Assembly: GCF_020831925.1 (NCBI RefSeq)
Contig: NZ_JAFIFQ010000006.1
Coordinates: 1 to 64,000 of the forward strand
DNA from: Alkalimonas sp.
GTDB lineage: Bacteria; Pseudomonadota; Gammaproteobacteria; Enterobacterales; Alteromonadaceae
DNA length: 64,000 nt
Direction of reading: 5' to 3'
Shown: positions 29,795 through 41,071 of the stretch, in pieces
Layout of the letters: every line of letters starts with the position of its first letter
How positions within the stretch are numbered: the stretch's first letter is position 1
Made by a program: the position numbers and the translations under genes
The notes under the pieces: model-generated
What the model saw: the letters and a program-made list of their open reading frames with translations, nothing else
Database searches by the model: none
What the model was told of the DNA's origin: nothing

Positions 29795-30376
29795 TTAAGG
29801 CATATGCCCCATTTTTGCTGCCTTGGTTGCCAAATAGCGGTGACTGTGAGCTGTGGTCTTGACACGATGCTGCACTCGCTCAAGAATATTTACGCCGGCG
29901 TCCTGCAACGCTTTTAATTTACGGGGGTTATTGGTCAGTAAGCGCAGTTGCTTGATATGAAGCAGTTGCAGCATCTCTGCAGCAATACCGTATTCACGCA
30001 TATCAGGTAAGAAGCCAAGAATTTCGTTAGCTTCTACCGTGTCCAATCCTTTATCCTGCTCGGCATAAGCTCGGATTTTATTAATAAGGCCAATGCCCCG
30101 GCCTTCCTGGCGCAAATACAAGATGATACCACGACCTTCATTGGCAATTTTTTGCATCGCTGCTTCGAGTTGCGGGCCACAATCGCAGCGCAAACTAAAG
30201 AGCGCATCACCAGTCAGACATTCTGAATGCACCCGAGCCAATACCGGCTCATCCGTGGTCACATCTCCCAACGTCAGAGCGACATGCTCTTTGCCATCTG
30301 GCGCCTGGAAACCATGCAGTTGAAAGTCGGCAAAAGGTGTGGGTAAAACAGTAGATGCAACCAGTTTCAATGTCAT
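29795..30376 (-). CDS. ribA: GTP cyclohydrolase II
   Basis: Converts GTP to 2,5-diamino-6-ribosylamino-pyrimidinone phosphate, the first committed step of riboflavin synthesis. The 193 residues match E. coli RibA (196). The zinc-binding cysteines are in [20 protein letters not shown], and the catalytic region [17 protein letters not shown] is intact. The frame extends 21 codons upstream, but the ATG at 30376 gives the conserved N-terminus MTLKLVAST; its ribosome site is weak. It is divergent from the ABC exporter gene. Confidence 0.95.
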   Translation of the reverse strand: MTLKLVASTVLPTPFADFQLHGFQAPDGKEHVALTLGDVTTDEPVLARVHSECLTGDALFSLRCDCGPQLEAAMQKIANEGRGIILYLRQEGRGIGLINKIRAYAEQDKGLDTVEANEILGFLPDMREYGIAAEMLQLLHIKQLRLLTNNPRKLKALQDAGVNILERVQHRVKTTAHSHRYLATKAAKMGHMP

Positions 30377-30483
30377 TTCAGCTCTCGGTACAAATAAAAT
30401 CAGCGCTATATTATCACAGCCCTCCATACTTTTAGCCATTCCTGCGTTAAAATAGCCGCCTGTGATTGCAAGAGAATGTACTG

Positions 30484-32331
30484 ATGCTTGGATGGTTTGA
30501 ACGTCTCACCCGCCCTTTTCCTGCCGAAGAACCTGAGCAACCGCCCAAAGGCATTGTTGCCTTTTGCCGCCACTATACGCGCGGCATGGAGGGATCTTTG
30601 CTGGTAATGGCCATTCTATCGGCCGCCTCTGCTGTACTGGAGGTCATGTTATTTAGCTTTATGGGACAACTGGTAGACTGGTTAGTTGGTCAGAACCCGG
30701 ATACCTTTTTTCAGGATGAAGGCCGAACCTTACTGTGGATGGCGCTGGTCACCGTGTTGTTGTTACCGCTGATTGCTTTTCTTCACTCAGCAGTGGTGCA
30801 TCAAACCCTGCTGGGAAATTATCCGATGTCGATCCGCTGGTTGTCACATCGCTACCTGCTGCGTCAAAGTGTCAGCTTTTACCAAAATGACTTCGCCGGC
30901 CGCATTGCTACCAAGGTCATGCAAACGTCCTTGGCAGTGCGTGAAACCGTGATGAAGCTGCTGAATGTGATGGTCTATGTACTGGTGTATTTTGGCGCCA
31001 TGCTCTACTTTGTCGCCGATGCCGATCCACGCCTGATGCTGCCGATGCTGATTTGGCTTGCTTGCTACATCGCTTTGCAGTTTTACTTTGTCCCTCGTTT
31101 AAAGGAAGTTGCTAGTCGTCAGGCAGATGCCCGTTCGGAGATGACCGGCCGTATTGTCGACAGCTACACCAATATCGCCACGGTGAAATTATTTTCACAT
31201 ACCCAGCGAGAGGAAAGCTACGCCAAGGACAGTATGGGGATCTTTTTAAAGCCGGTCTATCAGCAGATGCGCCTGGCCACCTGGCTGAATGTATCGGTGC
31301 AAAGTTTAAACTACCTACTGGTGTTTTGCATTACGGCACTGGCACTTTGGCTCTGGAGCCTCAGTGCCATTTCGATTGGTGCCATCGCCATTGCGGTGAG
31401 TCTGTCGCTGCGGCTGAACGGCATGGCGCAATGGATCATGTGGGAAGTCAGCAGTCTATTTGAAAACATCGGCACAGTCGCCGATGGTATTGCGACCCTG
31501 TCACAACCTGCCAGCGTCTTGGACAAAGATAATGCCAGCCGCTTGCAGGTACCAAAGGGCCAGATTGAGTTTAAGGCGGTCTGTTTTAACTACGGCAAAG
31601 TAAACAGCGACCGTGAAAAAGCCGCGGTATTGGACCAGTTGAACCTGGGCATTAAGCCCGGTGAGAAAGTTGGCCTGGTGGGCCGCTCCGGTGCCGGTAA
31701 ATCCACCTTAGTGAACTTGTTGCTACGCTTTTACGATGTCGAGTCCGGTCAAATTTTGATCGATGGCCAGGATATCAGTCAGGTCAGCCAGGAAAGTTTG
31801 CGTCAACATATCGCCATGGTTACCCAGGATACCTCGCTGCTGCATCGATCGGTGCGCGATAATATTATTTATGGCAAGCCGGATGCAACCGAGCAAGAGC
31901 TGCTGCAGGCTTCTGAGCAAGCCGAAGCACTTGGATTTATTGCTGACCTGACTGATCCCAAAGGCAATAGTGGCTTTGATGCCCAGGTTGGCGAGCGCGG
32001 AGTGAAACTCTCCGGTGGCCAGCGTCAGCGCATTGCCATCGCCCGGGTGCTACTGAAAAATGCCCCTATTCTGATCCTGGATGAAGCAACGTCAGCGCTT
32101 GATTCGGAAGTTGAGGCTGCGATACAAACCAGTCTGAACAAACTGATGGCAGGTAAAACCGTCATTGCCATTGCCCACCGTTTATCGACCATAGTGCAAA
32201 TGGACCGGCTGATAGTACTGGATGAAGGCCGTATTGTTGAACAAGGCACGCATGCCGAACTGGTAGCCAGCGGTGGTATCTATGCCCAACTCTGGGCGCA
32301 TCAAACCGGTGGTTTTATTGGCGTGGAATAA
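30484..32331 (+). CDS. ABC exporter half-transporter (fused permease and ATPase)
   Basis: Inner-membrane ABC exporter that should act as a homodimer, of the MsbA/MdlB-like type IV exporter fold. The 615 residues hold a six-helix membrane domain (about 40-330) and a nucleotide-binding domain with Walker [10 protein letters not shown] (about 403-411), the ABC signature [13 protein letters not shown], Walker [15 protein letters not shown] and the H-loop [12 protein letters not shown] six codons upstream could also start translation, but the ATG at 30484 has AAGAG at a good distance. The substrate is unknown and nothing nearby indicates it. Confidence 0.92.
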   Translation: MLGWFERLTRPFPAEEPEQPPKGIVAFCRHYTRGMEGSLLVMAILSAASAVLEVMLFSFMGQLVDWLVGQNPDTFFQDEGRTLLWMALVTVLLLPLIAFLHSAVVHQTLLGNYPMSIRWLSHRYLLRQSVSFYQNDFAGRIATKVMQTSLAVRETVMKLLNVMVYVLVYFGAMLYFVADADPRLMLPMLIWLACYIALQFYFVPRLKEVASRQADARSEMTGRIVDSYTNIATVKLFSHTQREESYAKDSMGIFLKPVYQQMRLATWLNVSVQSLNYLLVFCITALALWLWSLSAISIGAIAIAVSLSLRLNGMAQWIMWEVSSLFENIGTVADGIATLSQPASVLDKDNASRLQVPKGQIEFKAVCFNYGKVNSDREKAAVLDQLNLGIKPGEKVGLVGRSGAGKSTLVNLLLRFYDVESGQILIDGQDISQVSQESLRQHIAMVTQDTSLLHRSVRDNIIYGKPDATEQELLQASEQAEALGFIADLTDPKGNSGFDAQVGERGVKLSGGQRQRIAIARVLLKNAPILILDEATSALDSEVEAAIQTSLNKLMAGKTVIAIAHRLSTIVQMDRLIVLDEGRIVEQGTHAELVASGGIYAQLWAHQTGGFIGVE

Positions 32332-32335
32332 GCAG

Positions 32336-32366
32336 AAAAAAGCCTCTGATCAGCAGAGGCTTTTTG
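32336..32366. terminator. Bidirectional terminator
   Basis: AGCCTCTG (32341-32348) pairs with CAGAGGCT (32354-32361) around a five-base loop, with an A run before and a T run after. It serves the ABC exporter on the plus strand and the convergent symporter gene on the minus strand. Confidence 0.92.
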
Positions 32367-32387
32367 GTAACCGTAAACAATCAGGGT

Positions 32388-33935
32388 TTACGATTTTTCA
32401 GCTTGGGCATTGCCAGCGGGCTGTTCCGGTTGAGTGACAGCTGACTGTTGTTGCTTGGCCAGCCGCTTTTCCCAGAAGGTTGCATTTTTAATACCCAGTT
32501 TCACCGGGTCAAAGTTAATGTCCCCACCGGCTTTTTGCTGTTCTTCGTAATCACGCAGGCAAAGTATTGCTGGCTTAGCGACAAAGAAAATCGCCAGGAT
32601 ACCCACAATGTTGATCCAGGCCATTAAGCCAACCCCAATATCACCAATGTCCCAGATGTAACCGGCTGCATTGACCATGCCGTAAGACACCATCGCCATA
32701 ATGACAATCTTTACTACAAACAATGGAATATTTTTCTTAAAGTGACGGTTCAGATAAGCTACATTGGTTTCGGCAATGTAGTAATAAGCCAAAATGGTGG
32801 TAAAGGCAAAAAAGAACAAAGCCACGCCAACAAAGCCCTGGCCAAAGTTACCGAACACACTGAACAGCGCCATCTGAGTAAAGGCTGGTGAGCCAATTTC
32901 AGTGGCTGCATCAATGTTCTGCACAATGAAGCTACCATCGGTTAACTCACCCACCACATTGTATTGTTGCGTGATCAGGATCATCAGCGCTGTTGCGGTA
33001 CAGACAAACAAAGTATCCACATAAACAGAGAATGCCTGAACAAGACCTTGCTGGGCCGGGTGATCAACTTCAGCCGCAGCAGCTGCATGAGGGCCTGTAC
33101 CCTGGCCGGCTTCATTCGAGTATATGCCCCGCTTCACACCCCAGCCAATGGCAGCGCCAAAGCCAGCCTGAGCGGTAAAGGCATCGGTAATGATCAAGGC
33201 AAAAATGCCGGGCACTTTGTCCATATTCAAAAACACGATGATCAAAGCCATGATGATGTAACCCAGCGCCATAAAGGGCACCACAATTTGGGTAAAGTTG
33301 GCGATGCGCTTAATACCCCCGAAGATGATAAAGGCCAGCACGATCAGGATCACCGCCAGGGCGACCAACTTATTGCTGCCCACTTCACCGAAGCTGGTCA
33401 CCACCATATTGCCGTCACCAAAGACCTGGGTAAAGGCATTGCCAACTGCATTGGCCTGCACACCCGGCAGGAAGATACCACAGGCAATGATGGCGGAAAT
33501 GGCAAACAGGATCGCCAGCCACTTTTGCCCCAGACAACGCTCAAAATAATAAGCCGGGCCACCACGGTATTGGCCGTCTTCTTCAACTTTGTAAATTTGG
33601 CCTAAGGTGGATTCTGCATAAGCAGTACTGGCACCAAGAAAGGCCACCACCCACATCCAGAAAATAGCACCAGGGCCACCAAAACCAATAGCTGCCGCAA
33701 CACCGGCAATATTACCTACCCCAACCCGGCCCGATAGCGAAACGGCCAATGCCTGGAAGGAAGAAATTCCTTTGGAAGAGGAGTTGCTGCTAAAGAGCAG
33801 CTTGCACATTTCTTTGAAGTGACGGACCTGGGCGAAGCGAGTCAGAATTGAGTAAAACAATCCTGCCCCAAGACACAGATAAATCAAGGCATTGCTCCAG
33901 ATAATGCCGTTGACTGCGCTAACAAAAGCTTCCAT
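32388..33935 (-). CDS. Alanine/glycine:cation symporter family protein
   Basis: Sodium-coupled amino-acid importer of the AGCS family (AgcS/DagA type), usually for alanine or glycine. The 515 residues have about ten to eleven hydrophobic helices. The family signature is visible as SLSGRVGVGNIAGVAAAIGFGGPGAIFWMW (positions about 65-95) and later NEAGQGTGPHAAAAAEVDHP. The C-terminal tail is cytosolic and polar. The start has AGGGGA seven bases ahead. It follows ppsA on the same strand after a 119-base gap that contains a hairpin. Confidence 0.93.
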   Translation of the reverse strand: MEAFVSAVNGIIWSNALIYLCLGAGLFYSILTRFAQVRHFKEMCKLLFSSNSSSKGISSFQALAVSLSGRVGVGNIAGVAAAIGFGGPGAIFWMWVVAFLGASTAYAESTLGQIYKVEEDGQYRGGPAYYFERCLGQKWLAILFAISAIIACGIFLPGVQANAVGNAFTQVFGDGNMVVTSFGEVGSNKLVALAVILIVLAFIIFGGIKRIANFTQIVVPFMALGYIIMALIIVFLNMDKVPGIFALIITDAFTAQAGFGAAIGWGVKRGIYSNEAGQGTGPHAAAAAEVDHPAQQGLVQAFSVYVDTLFVCTATALMILITQQYNVVGELTDGSFIVQNIDAATEIGSPAFTQMALFSVFGNFGQGFVGVALFFFAFTTILAYYYIAETNVAYLNRHFKKNIPLFVVKIVIMAMVSYGMVNAAGYIWDIGDIGVGLMAWINIVGILAIFFVAKPAILCLRDYEEQQKAGGDINFDPVKLGIKNATFWEKRLAKQQQSAVTQPEQPAGNAQAEKS

Positions 33936-34021
33936 GAGATTCCCCTGAAACCATTGATTTTTTTATTGTACGGAAGCGGTACTCTGCCACAGAAAAGGCC
34001 TTTGTACCAGAGGCAGTAAGC

Positions 34022-34046
34022 TTCAGGGCGCCTGAGGCGCCCTGAA
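34022..34046 (-). terminator. Hairpin after ppsA, likely terminator
   Basis: A perfect 11-base-pair GC-rich stem (34022-34032 with 34036-34046, loop TGA) begins nine bases after the ppsA stop. It is not followed by a U tract on the minus strand, so it may be a stabilising 3' structure or a Rho-assisted end. Confidence 0.55.
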
Positions 34047-34054
34047 ATTGGTGG

Positions 34055-36436
34055 TTAAGCTTTGGTACCGTATTTATCCGCCAAGTACAGCCAGGTTTCA
34101 ACCACAGTATCCGGGTTTAAGGACACACTGTCGATGCCCTCATCCATCAGCCAGGCAGCAAAGTCATCGTGATCCGATGGCCCCTGACCGCAAATGCCGA
34201 CGTACTTTCCTTCGGCTTTACACGCCTTGATAGCCATAGACAGCAGCAGCTTAATGGCTGGATTACGCTCATCGAACAAATGCGCAATCAGCCCACTGTC
34301 ACGATCCAACCCCAGGGTAAGCTGAGTTAAATCATTAGAACCAATCGAGAAGCCATCGAAATATTGCAAAAACTCTTTAGCCAACAAAGCATTGGATGGC
34401 AGTTCACACATCATAATCAGACGCAGGCCGTTGTCACCGCGTTTCAGGCCGTGCGCTGCCAGCAGCTCAGTGACTGCCTTTGCTTCTTCCAGGGTGCGGA
34501 CAAAAGGAATCATTACTTCGATGTTGGTAAAACCCATCTGATTGCGCACCCGCTTCAGTGCTTCAACCTCCAAGGCAAAACAATCGCGGAAATCTTCGGA
34601 GATATAACGTGAGGCACCACGAAAGCCAATCATCGGGTTTTCTTCATGCGGCTCGTAACGCCGTCCACCAATCAGATTGGCATACTCGTTCGATTTAAAA
34701 TCCGACATCCGCACAATAACCTTTTGTGGCGCAAAGGCGCACGCCAGGGTGGCAATGCCCTCCGTCAGTTTGGCAATGTAAAACTCGGTTGGGCTGCTGT
34801 AGCCAGCCATCAGCTGATCGATGCTGGCTTTGGTTTCGTGGTCTTGTTGCGAGTAGTTGAGCAACGCTTTAGGATGCACCCCTATCATGCGGTTGATAAT
34901 AAACTCCAACCGCGCCAGGCCTACCCCGGCGTTAGGGAGCCGGGAAAAAGCAAAAGCCCGTTCCGGGTTGCCGACGTTCATCATGACTTTCATCGCCAGC
35001 TCCGGCATGCTGTCCACATTGGTGCTGAGCAGTTTGTAATCCAGCAGGCCCTGATAGACAAAGCCGGTATCCCCTTCGGCGCAGGAGATGGTCACTTCAG
35101 CGCCATCCTGGATTTTATCAGTCGCATCGCCACAACCCACCACGGCGGGGATACCCAGCTCGCGGGCGATAATAGCGGCATGGCAGGTACGGCCACCGCG
35201 GTTGGTGACAATTGCGGCCGCCCGCTTCATGATAGGCTCCCAGTCTGGGTCGGTCATATCGGTTACCAACACATCACCGGGCTGGATTTGATCCATTTGA
35301 TGGATGCCATCCAATACCCGCGCCACACCGGAGCCAATACGCTGACCAATAGCTCTCCCTTCAACCAACAGGGGGCCAGTTTCATTCAGCTGAAAACGCT
35401 CTAACCGGGTTTGATCTTCACGGCTTTTCACCGTTTCAGGTCGGGCTTGCACTATGTACAGCTGGCCATCGACACCATCTTTAGCCCATTCAATATCCAT
35501 CGGTCGTTGATAATGCCGCTCAATGATCATGGCTTGATGTGCCAGTTGCTCGATTTCGGCATCGGTCAGTGAAAAATGGCGTCGTAGTTCGGCAGGCACG
35601 TCCTCCACTACTACTTGCTTGCCATGGCCCTGTTCATTGGAATAAACCATCTGTACCAGCTTGCTGCCCAGATTACGTTTCACCACTGCTGGTCGGCCAG
35701 CTGCCAGCGTTTGTTTATGCACATAGAACTCATCCGGGTTCACAGCGCCCTGCACCACCATCTCGCCCAAACCATAGGAAGAGGTAATGAAGACCACATC
35801 CTCAAAGCCAGACTCGGTATCCAGGGTAAACATCACGCCGGATGAGGCACAATCTGAGCGCACCATGCGCTGCACGCCAGCTGACAGCGCTACGCCACGA
35901 TGGTCATAGCCCTGGTGCACCCGGTAGGAGATAGCGCGGTCATTAAACAAGGAAGCAAACACATGCTTGATGGCAACGATTACCGCATCGTACCCGCGGA
36001 CATTAAGGAAGGTTTCCTGCTGCCCGGCAAAGGATGCATCTGGCATATCCTCAGCGGTAGCAGATGAGCGCACAGCAAAGGATAGATCCATTCCCTGGTC
36101 CGGGTGCAGCTGCTGATAAGCCCCCCGAATGGCCTGTTCAAACTCGTTATGAAAAGGGGTATCAATAATCCACTGCCGAATTTCAGCGCCAGCTTGTGCC
36201 AGTTGGTGCACATCCTCTACATTCAGGCTGTCCAGTCGCTGATAAATACGCTCATTCAGGCCGCTTTGCTCTAGAAACTCATTAAAAGCATCGGCAGTCG
36301 TGGCAAAGCCACCCGGCACTTGTACACCGGCACCTGCCAGGTTGCTAATCATTTCGCCTAAGGACGCATTCTTGCCACCGACCTGTCCAACATCCTGCAT
36401 GCCAAGGTCCTGATACCAGCTGACGTAATTTTGCAC
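34055..36436 (-). CDS. ppsA: Phosphoenolpyruvate synthase
   Basis: Makes PEP from pyruvate and ATP for gluconeogenesis. The 793 residues match E. coli PpsA (792). The N-terminal ATP-grasp domain begins around KNASLGEMI, the swivelling phosphohistidine domain has the catalytic His in [21 protein letters not shown], and the C-terminal PEP-binding barrel ends in the catalytic [11 protein letters not shown]. It is divergent from ppsR, which encodes its regulator, with a 144-base gap. This pairing is conserved in proteobacteria. Confidence 0.98.
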   Translation of the reverse strand: MQNYVSWYQDLGMQDVGQVGGKNASLGEMISNLAGAGVQVPGGFATTADAFNEFLEQSGLNERIYQRLDSLNVEDVHQLAQAGAEIRQWIIDTPFHNEFEQAIRGAYQQLHPDQGMDLSFAVRSSATAEDMPDASFAGQQETFLNVRGYDAVIVAIKHVFASLFNDRAISYRVHQGYDHRGVALSAGVQRMVRSDCASSGVMFTLDTESGFEDVVFITSSYGLGEMVVQGAVNPDEFYVHKQTLAAGRPAVVKRNLGSKLVQMVYSNEQGHGKQVVVEDVPAELRRHFSLTDAEIEQLAHQAMIIERHYQRPMDIEWAKDGVDGQLYIVQARPETVKSREDQTRLERFQLNETGPLLVEGRAIGQRIGSGVARVLDGIHQMDQIQPGDVLVTDMTDPDWEPIMKRAAAIVTNRGGRTCHAAIIARELGIPAVVGCGDATDKIQDGAEVTISCAEGDTGFVYQGLLDYKLLSTNVDSMPELAMKVMMNVGNPERAFAFSRLPNAGVGLARLEFIINRMIGVHPKALLNYSQQDHETKASIDQLMAGYSSPTEFYIAKLTEGIATLACAFAPQKVIVRMSDFKSNEYANLIGGRRYEPHEENPMIGFRGASRYISEDFRDCFALEVEALKRVRNQMGFTNIEVMIPFVRTLEEAKAVTELLAAHGLKRGDNGLRLIMMCELPSNALLAKEFLQYFDGFSIGSNDLTQLTLGLDRDSGLIAHLFDERNPAIKLLLSMAIKACKAEGKYVGICGQGPSDHDDFAAWLMDEGIDSVSLNPDTVVETWLYLADKYGTKA

Positions 36437-36580
36437 TGTGATTCTCCATGGTTTGTAGCAAGCTTGGTAAACTTACATTCTGGGTTACAGAATAATTTTA
36501 CACCCTGACGAAAGGCAAATAAACTGTTGAGAAAAAGCAATTTTGTCATAGGCTATAACAAAGCGACTGAAGGAGCTCAT

Positions 36581-37390
36581 GTGCGCACCGCATTTTATAT
36601 CTCAGATGGCACTGCCATTACATCCGAAGTATTCGGCCATGCCTTGCTGTCGTTGTTTCCGGCCGAATTTGAGCATGTCACAATTCCATTTATAGAAACA
36701 GTTGCCCAGGCACAGCAAATGAAAATTGTGATTAACGATCGCTATGCTGCTACAGGCCAACGCCCTTTAGTTTTTCAGACCTTTGTTGATGAGGCGTTGC
36801 GCGAGGTGATCCATAGCAGCGATGGTGTTTGCTACGATTTTCTCGATACCTTTGTACCTTCAGTACAAAAAGAGCTCAGTATGGACCCTGTGCCGAAAAC
36901 GCATCGTACCCACAGCATGCACGAAAAGACGTACGATTACCGCATCGATGCAGTTAATTATGCGCTGGCCAATGACGATGGCGCAAATATGAAAGACTTT
37001 GATAAAGCGGATTTAATTCTGGTAGGCGTCAGTCGATCCGGTAAAACGCCCACCAGCCTATACCTAGCATTACAATACGGCATCAAAGCGGCCAACTACC
37101 CTTTTGTAGATGAAGACATGGACAGATTAACGTTACCGGATGTATTGAAACGCAACAAAAATAAACTCTTTGGTTTGACCATCAGTGCCGATCGTTTAAG
37201 TGATATCCGGCAGCAGCGGCGGCCAAACAGTCGCTATGCATCACTGGCGCAATGCAGGTTGGAACTCAATGAAGTTGAACAGCTGTATCGGCGTGAGCAG
37301 ATACCATTTCTAAACTCATCACAATTATCGATCGAGGAAATGGCGGCCAAAATTCTGGCCATCACAGGGTTAAAACGACACCGCCATTAA
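36581..37390 (+). CDS. ppsR: PEP synthase regulatory kinase/pyrophosphorylase
   Basis: DUF299-family bifunctional regulator (E. coli YdiA/PpsR) that inactivates PpsA by ADP-dependent phosphorylation and reactivates it by Pi-dependent dephosphorylation. The 269 residues start [16 protein letters not shown], matching the E. coli N-terminus. The P-loop-like motif [11 protein letters not shown] (about residues 150-160) is intact. I chose the GTG at 36581 because AGGAG lies five bases upstream; an ATG 18 codons earlier is in frame but has no ribosome site. The gene pairs with divergent ppsA. Confidence 0.95.
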   Translation: MRTAFYISDGTAITSEVFGHALLSLFPAEFEHVTIPFIETVAQAQQMKIVINDRYAATGQRPLVFQTFVDEALREVIHSSDGVCYDFLDTFVPSVQKELSMDPVPKTHRTHSMHEKTYDYRIDAVNYALANDDGANMKDFDKADLILVGVSRSGKTPTSLYLALQYGIKAANYPFVDEDMDRLTLPDVLKRNKNKLFGLTISADRLSDIRQQRRPNSRYASLAQCRLELNEVEQLYRREQIPFLNSSQLSIEEMAAKILAITGLKRHRH

Positions 37391-37418
37391 AAAAGGCCCT
37401 GGCATAGCCAGAGCCTTA
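37391..37418 (-). terminator. Terminator of the DAHP synthase gene
   Basis: An 11-base arm pair with one mismatch (37394-37404 with 37408-37418, loop ATA) is followed on the minus strand by seven U residues, so it should end transcription from the DAHP synthase gene. On the plus strand the tract is weak. Confidence 0.8.
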
Positions 37419-37446
37419 ATAGCACCAAGCATTCGTTAAGTGCAAT

Positions 37447-38796
37447 TTAAACTGAACCGGAGCGTAGACTATCAGCTATCAAAAATGCCAGCTCCAAAAC
37501 CTGATCAGAGTTAAGACGAGGATCGCACTGAGTAAAGTAACGTTGCGCCAGATCCTGCTCGCTTAAACCATAAGCACCACCTGTACACTCAGTCACATGT
37601 TCACCGGTCATTTCCAGGTGAATACCGCCAGCGTGTGTACCTTCCGCCTGATGCACGGCAAAGAACTGTCGGATTTCACGCAAGATGGCTTCAAAATCAC
37701 GGGTTTTATAATTATTGCTGGCTTTGACGGTATTGCCATGCATTGGATCCGAGCTCCAAACCACTTTACGCCCTTCGCTCTGCACCCGGCGAACCAATTG
37801 TGGCAACTTATCGGCCAGTTTATCGGCACCCATGCGTGTAATCAAAGTAAGGCGGCCTGCTTTATTGTCCGGGTTTAGGGCATCAATCAAGCGGATCAAT
37901 TCATCGCCATCAATGCCAGGGCCAATTTTTACTCCTACCGGGTTGTGAATGCCGCGGAAAAACTCAATATGAGCATGATCCAACTGCCGGGTACGCTCAC
38001 CAATCCACACCATATGGGCGGAGCAATCATACCAATCTCCGGTCAGCGAATCGCGACGTGTCAAAGCCTCTTCGTAATTGAGCAACAGCGCCTCATGCGA
38101 TGTGTAGAGCTGAGTTTCACGAATTGATGGGGCCGTTTGTGAGGTGATGCCACAAACTTCCATAAAGCGTAAAGCTTCCTGAATGCGCTGAGAAATATCC
38201 TGATAACGCTCTTTCAGTGGATTGCTCTCAACAAAGCTCATATTCCAGCGGTTGACTTGATGCAGATCGGCCAGACCACCCTGTGCAAAAGCCCGAAGCA
38301 AATTCAGCGATGCAGCTGAGTGATGATAGGCAGTAACCAGGCGGTTTGGATCCGGCTCACGCGCTGCTGGTGTAAACTCCGAGGAGTTAATGATATCACC
38401 GCGGTAACTAGGCAGGCTTACGCCATCAATAGTTTCAAGGTCACTTGAGCGTGGCTTCGCGTATTGACCTGCCATCCGAGCCACCTTTACTACAGGGCTT
38501 CGGCCGGCAAAGGTCAGTACCACAGCCATCTGTAGCAAGACTTTAAAGGTATCGCGAATTTTAGGAGCATGAAAATCAGCAAAGCTTTCCGCGCAATCTC
38601 CACCTTGCAGCAGAAAAGCATCCCCATTGGCAACTTGCGCCAACTGACTGAATAAGTCACGGGTTTCCTGGGCAAATACCAGTGGTGGATATTTTTGTAA
38701 TTGCTGCTCAATTTGAGTCACCAGGGCTTTATCCTGATAACTTGGCTGCTGCTGGATAGGAAAGTTTCTCCAGCTTTGCGGCGTCCATAAACTCAC
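37447..38796 (-). CDS. 3-deoxy-7-phosphoheptulonate synthase, class II
   Basis: Condenses PEP and erythrose 4-phosphate in the first step of the shikimate pathway. The 449 residues belong to the class II (plant-like) type, not the E. coli AroFGH type. It is recognised from the start [19 protein letters not shown] and from [55 protein letters not shown] and [21 protein letters not shown]. Metal- and substrate-binding residues in these blocks appear intact. A strong terminator follows. The gene is isolated between ppsR and a phosphatase. Confidence 0.95.
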   Translation of the reverse strand: MSLWTPQSWRNFPIQQQPSYQDKALVTQIEQQLQKYPPLVFAQETRDLFSQLAQVANGDAFLLQGGDCAESFADFHAPKIRDTFKVLLQMAVVLTFAGRSPVVKVARMAGQYAKPRSSDLETIDGVSLPSYRGDIINSSEFTPAAREPDPNRLVTAYHHSAASLNLLRAFAQGGLADLHQVNRWNMSFVESNPLKERYQDISQRIQEALRFMEVCGITSQTAPSIRETQLYTSHEALLLNYEEALTRRDSLTGDWYDCSAHMVWIGERTRQLDHAHIEFFRGIHNPVGVKIGPGIDGDELIRLIDALNPDNKAGRLTLITRMGADKLADKLPQLVRRVQSEGRKVVWSSDPMHGNTVKASNNYKTRDFEAILREIRQFFAVHQAEGTHAGGIHLEMTGEHVTECTGGAYGLSEQDLAQRYFTQCDPRLNSDQVLELAFLIADSLRSGSV

Positions 38797-38908
38797 GTCT
38801 TTGTCCTCATTGCTTCGCTTAATTTCTCTGGCTACAAAGTAAATTTATTACCAGAGAAAAGCAATCTTTACGGCTAAATAAAGTAGCTATAAGCTATTCC
38901 AGTATCTT

Positions 38909-39388
38909 TCACCGCTTGCTTGAATGCTCACGCTGCAATTGATCCAACAAAGCAGATGCACCCTGTTCAATTAAATCCAGCACACGCACAAAACCACGGG
39001 TACCGCCATAATAGGGATCAGGCACCTCCTTGCCGTCATGAAAATCTGGATGATGCTTTAAAAACAACGAGATTTTATTTTGGTATTCGGCTGGACAGCG
39101 TTGCATAAGGTCCCGCAAATTCTGTAAATCCATCGCAAAAATATAATCATAATAGGCAAAGTCGCTATCTTTGACCGGGCGGGCAGATATACCATCAAAA
39201 CTATAGCCACGTTCAATGCCAACCGATTGGCTTCGCTGATCTGGCAAAGCGCCTTGATGATAGGCGCTTGTGCCTGCCGACTCCACTTCAACCTGAAGAC
39301 CACGCTTTTTTGCCATATCCCTGAAAACAGCATGAGCAGTGGGTGAACGGCAAATATTACCTAAACAAACAAACAGAACTTTTAGCAT
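38909..39388 (-). CDS. Low-molecular-weight protein-tyrosine phosphatase
   Basis: Cytosolic LMW-PTP-family phosphatase. The 159 residues have the P-loop VCLGNICRS at about residues 7-15 (C8 nucleophile, R14) and the general-acid loop DPYYGG at about 120-125. Length is typical. Relatives act on tyrosine kinases of exopolysaccharide systems, but no such kinase is in this window. It is divergent from the csgD-type regulator gene with a 182-base AT-rich gap; a link to biofilm control is only suggestive. Confidence 0.92.
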   Translation of the reverse strand: MLKVLFVCLGNICRSPTAHAVFRDMAKKRGLQVEVESAGTSAYHQGALPDQRSQSVGIERGYSFDGISARPVKDSDFAYYDYIFAMDLQNLRDLMQRCPAEYQNKISLFLKHHPDFHDGKEVPDPYYGGTRGFVRVLDLIEQGASALLDQLQREHSSKR

Positions 39389-39570
39389 ACATGACCTGAC
39401 TGACTTACCTTTTGTCTATTTTACCATGAGGCAACCTTATTCAAAATCTTTACTCATGTATGGGTCTGGATTTGTTAAATCAGATTTAAGGCTTGCAAAA
39501 AATAGGACATAAGTTCAATATTTCGTTATATGTATTAGTAGCTTTGAACTAGGGGTGTATAAGGCAATTT

Positions 39571-40230
39571 ATGGATCCATTTAATCGGTTGGTCGTAATC
39601 ACGGACCGTGAAAAAACATCAAATCTATCGCTTCTGGCTGAGTCCGTTCATATCAAAGTTGAACAAATGACACGGTCAGAGTTTGATCAAAAAAGTATTC
39701 GTAGCAACTTACTCATAGCTTTTCCATTTGTTGGTCGTCAGTTGGGTAAACGAGGTATACCTGATGAGCTTATGCAATGCATGGCAAAAGGATCTACTTT
39801 TCTGTACCAGGCCGAAAGAAGCCTGGTAGATCCTGGTTTTTCGCTAAATATTGGCCTTCGTGGTGTTGTGTATCGTGATGAGCAGTTGGATCGGGTCCTT
39901 AATGCATTAAAAACGATGATGGCAGGTGAGTTGTATTACCCTCGCACTGTGATGTCAGGCATGGTTGATGAGGTATTACAGCAGCGCTTTAAGCAAGGTT
40001 TTAATACCGATGCACTTAGCGCTATCCAATTGTTGACGCGTCAGGAAAAACGCATTATTCAACTGGTTGCTGAAGGCTCCAGAAATAAAGAAGTAGCACT
40101 GGCTCTCAACATCAGTGCTCATACGGTGAAAGCACATTTGTCTTCGATTTTTCGTAAGACTAAATCAAGAAACCGGGTTGAACTGCTGCGTTGGATCCAA
40201 CAGTCAAACCCGGCATACACCTCAGATTAG
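39571..40230 (+). CDS. csgD: LuxR-family transcriptional regulator CsgD
   Basis: Predicted activator of curli and biofilm matrix genes. The 219 residues have an atypical receiver-like N-terminal domain (about 1-135) and a C-terminal LuxR helix-turn-helix (about 148-210: LTRQEKRIIQLVAEGSRNKEV ... TVKAHLSSIFRKTKSRNRVELLRW). Length and architecture match E. coli CsgD (216 aa). It is convergent with csgG and so lies downstream of the csgBAEFG run, unlike E. coli, where csgD is divergent from csgB. The ribosome site upstream is poor. Confidence 0.88.
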   Translation: MDPFNRLVVITDREKTSNLSLLAESVHIKVEQMTRSEFDQKSIRSNLLIAFPFVGRQLGKRGIPDELMQCMAKGSTFLYQAERSLVDPGFSLNIGLRGVVYRDEQLDRVLNALKTMMAGELYYPRTVMSGMVDEVLQQRFKQGFNTDALSAIQLLTRQEKRIIQLVAEGSRNKEVALALNISAHTVKAHLSSIFRKTKSRNRVELLRWIQQSNPAYTSD

Positions 40231-40274
40231 GTTATGAACTAATCGTGCGGCTGAAACCTTGAAATAGGATGGTA

Positions 40275-41069
40275 CTAACTCGCACCTGAAACTGAACTGG
40301 TACCATCCGAAGAGGCAGAGCCAGGACGCCAGAAACCGCGTTGCACGCCTTTTTCTATCAAGTCAGCGACCGCTGTTTCCATGGCTTGACGAACTGAAAA
40401 CTGAACCGGTTCATTGGTAGAAAACCCCGTCTCCATTTCAGCCAACCTATCGATGGCAACATAACGAAACAAACCGGCACGCATTTCATGCGAGAAGACT
40501 TTCTTAGTGGCTGATACAGACAGCAAGACTTGGCCTGTATGCACATCGATCGCCCGTAAATAGACAGTCACTTGATCTTCACGGAATAATTCGGATGCCC
40601 CTATACCAAAGTACTCTACCCCAAAACCGCCAGTGGTCAGGTTTGTTTCGTAACTGATAATACCACCCTCGAACAGCAACCTGGCCTCACGCAGCGGTGG
40701 AAGCTCTTGACCACTTCGGCTGGAGCCATGAATTTTGCGCTCCGTCAGCAAATTTTGTAGCCCCTCACGCTCCAAAGGTGCAAACCAACCTGTATCCAGC
40801 AGGATCTGCGTTAACATGGAAGTGCCACCTTGTGTTACTGCAGTGGAAAAGCTGGATACATTCGCCTGAGGCTTGTATTGGCCGGTCTGATCACGAAACG
40901 AATAGACAGAAACAGGAATGGCATGTTGTGGCTTTGGTTGCTGCCACAACTGCTGCATCAGACTACTTGGCTTATCAACTTCAGCCGGGCTGATGTGAAA
41001 GCGGGGTTTTGGCATCGCCGAGCAACCCGCCAGCGAAATCAGAGCGGCAAGAATGATGAACTTCTTCAT
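40275..41069 (-). CDS. csgG: Curli secretion channel lipoprotein CsgG
   Basis: Outer-membrane nonameric lipoprotein pore through which curli subunits are exported. The 264-residue precursor has a lipoprotein signal peptide with lipobox LAGC (C16), close to the E. coli length (277). Recognised by segments such as VYSFRDQTGQYKP, VTQGGTSMLTQILLDTGWF, EREGLQNLLTERKI and LRAIDVHTGQVLLSV. Its ATG follows the csgF stop after two bases, so translation is coupled. The C-terminus ends in a Ser/Gly-rich tail. Confidence 0.97.
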   Translation of the reverse strand: MKKFIILAALISLAGCSAMPKPRFHISPAEVDKPSSLMQQLWQQPKPQHAIPVSVYSFRDQTGQYKPQANVSSFSTAVTQGGTSMLTQILLDTGWFAPLEREGLQNLLTERKIHGSSRSGQELPPLREARLLFEGGIISYETNLTTGGFGVEYFGIGASELFREDQVTVYLRAIDVHTGQVLLSVSATKKVFSHEMRAGLFRYVAIDRLAEMETGFSTNEPVQFSVRQAMETAVADLIEKGVQRGFWRPGSASSDGTSSVSGAS

Positions 41070-41071
41070 GC

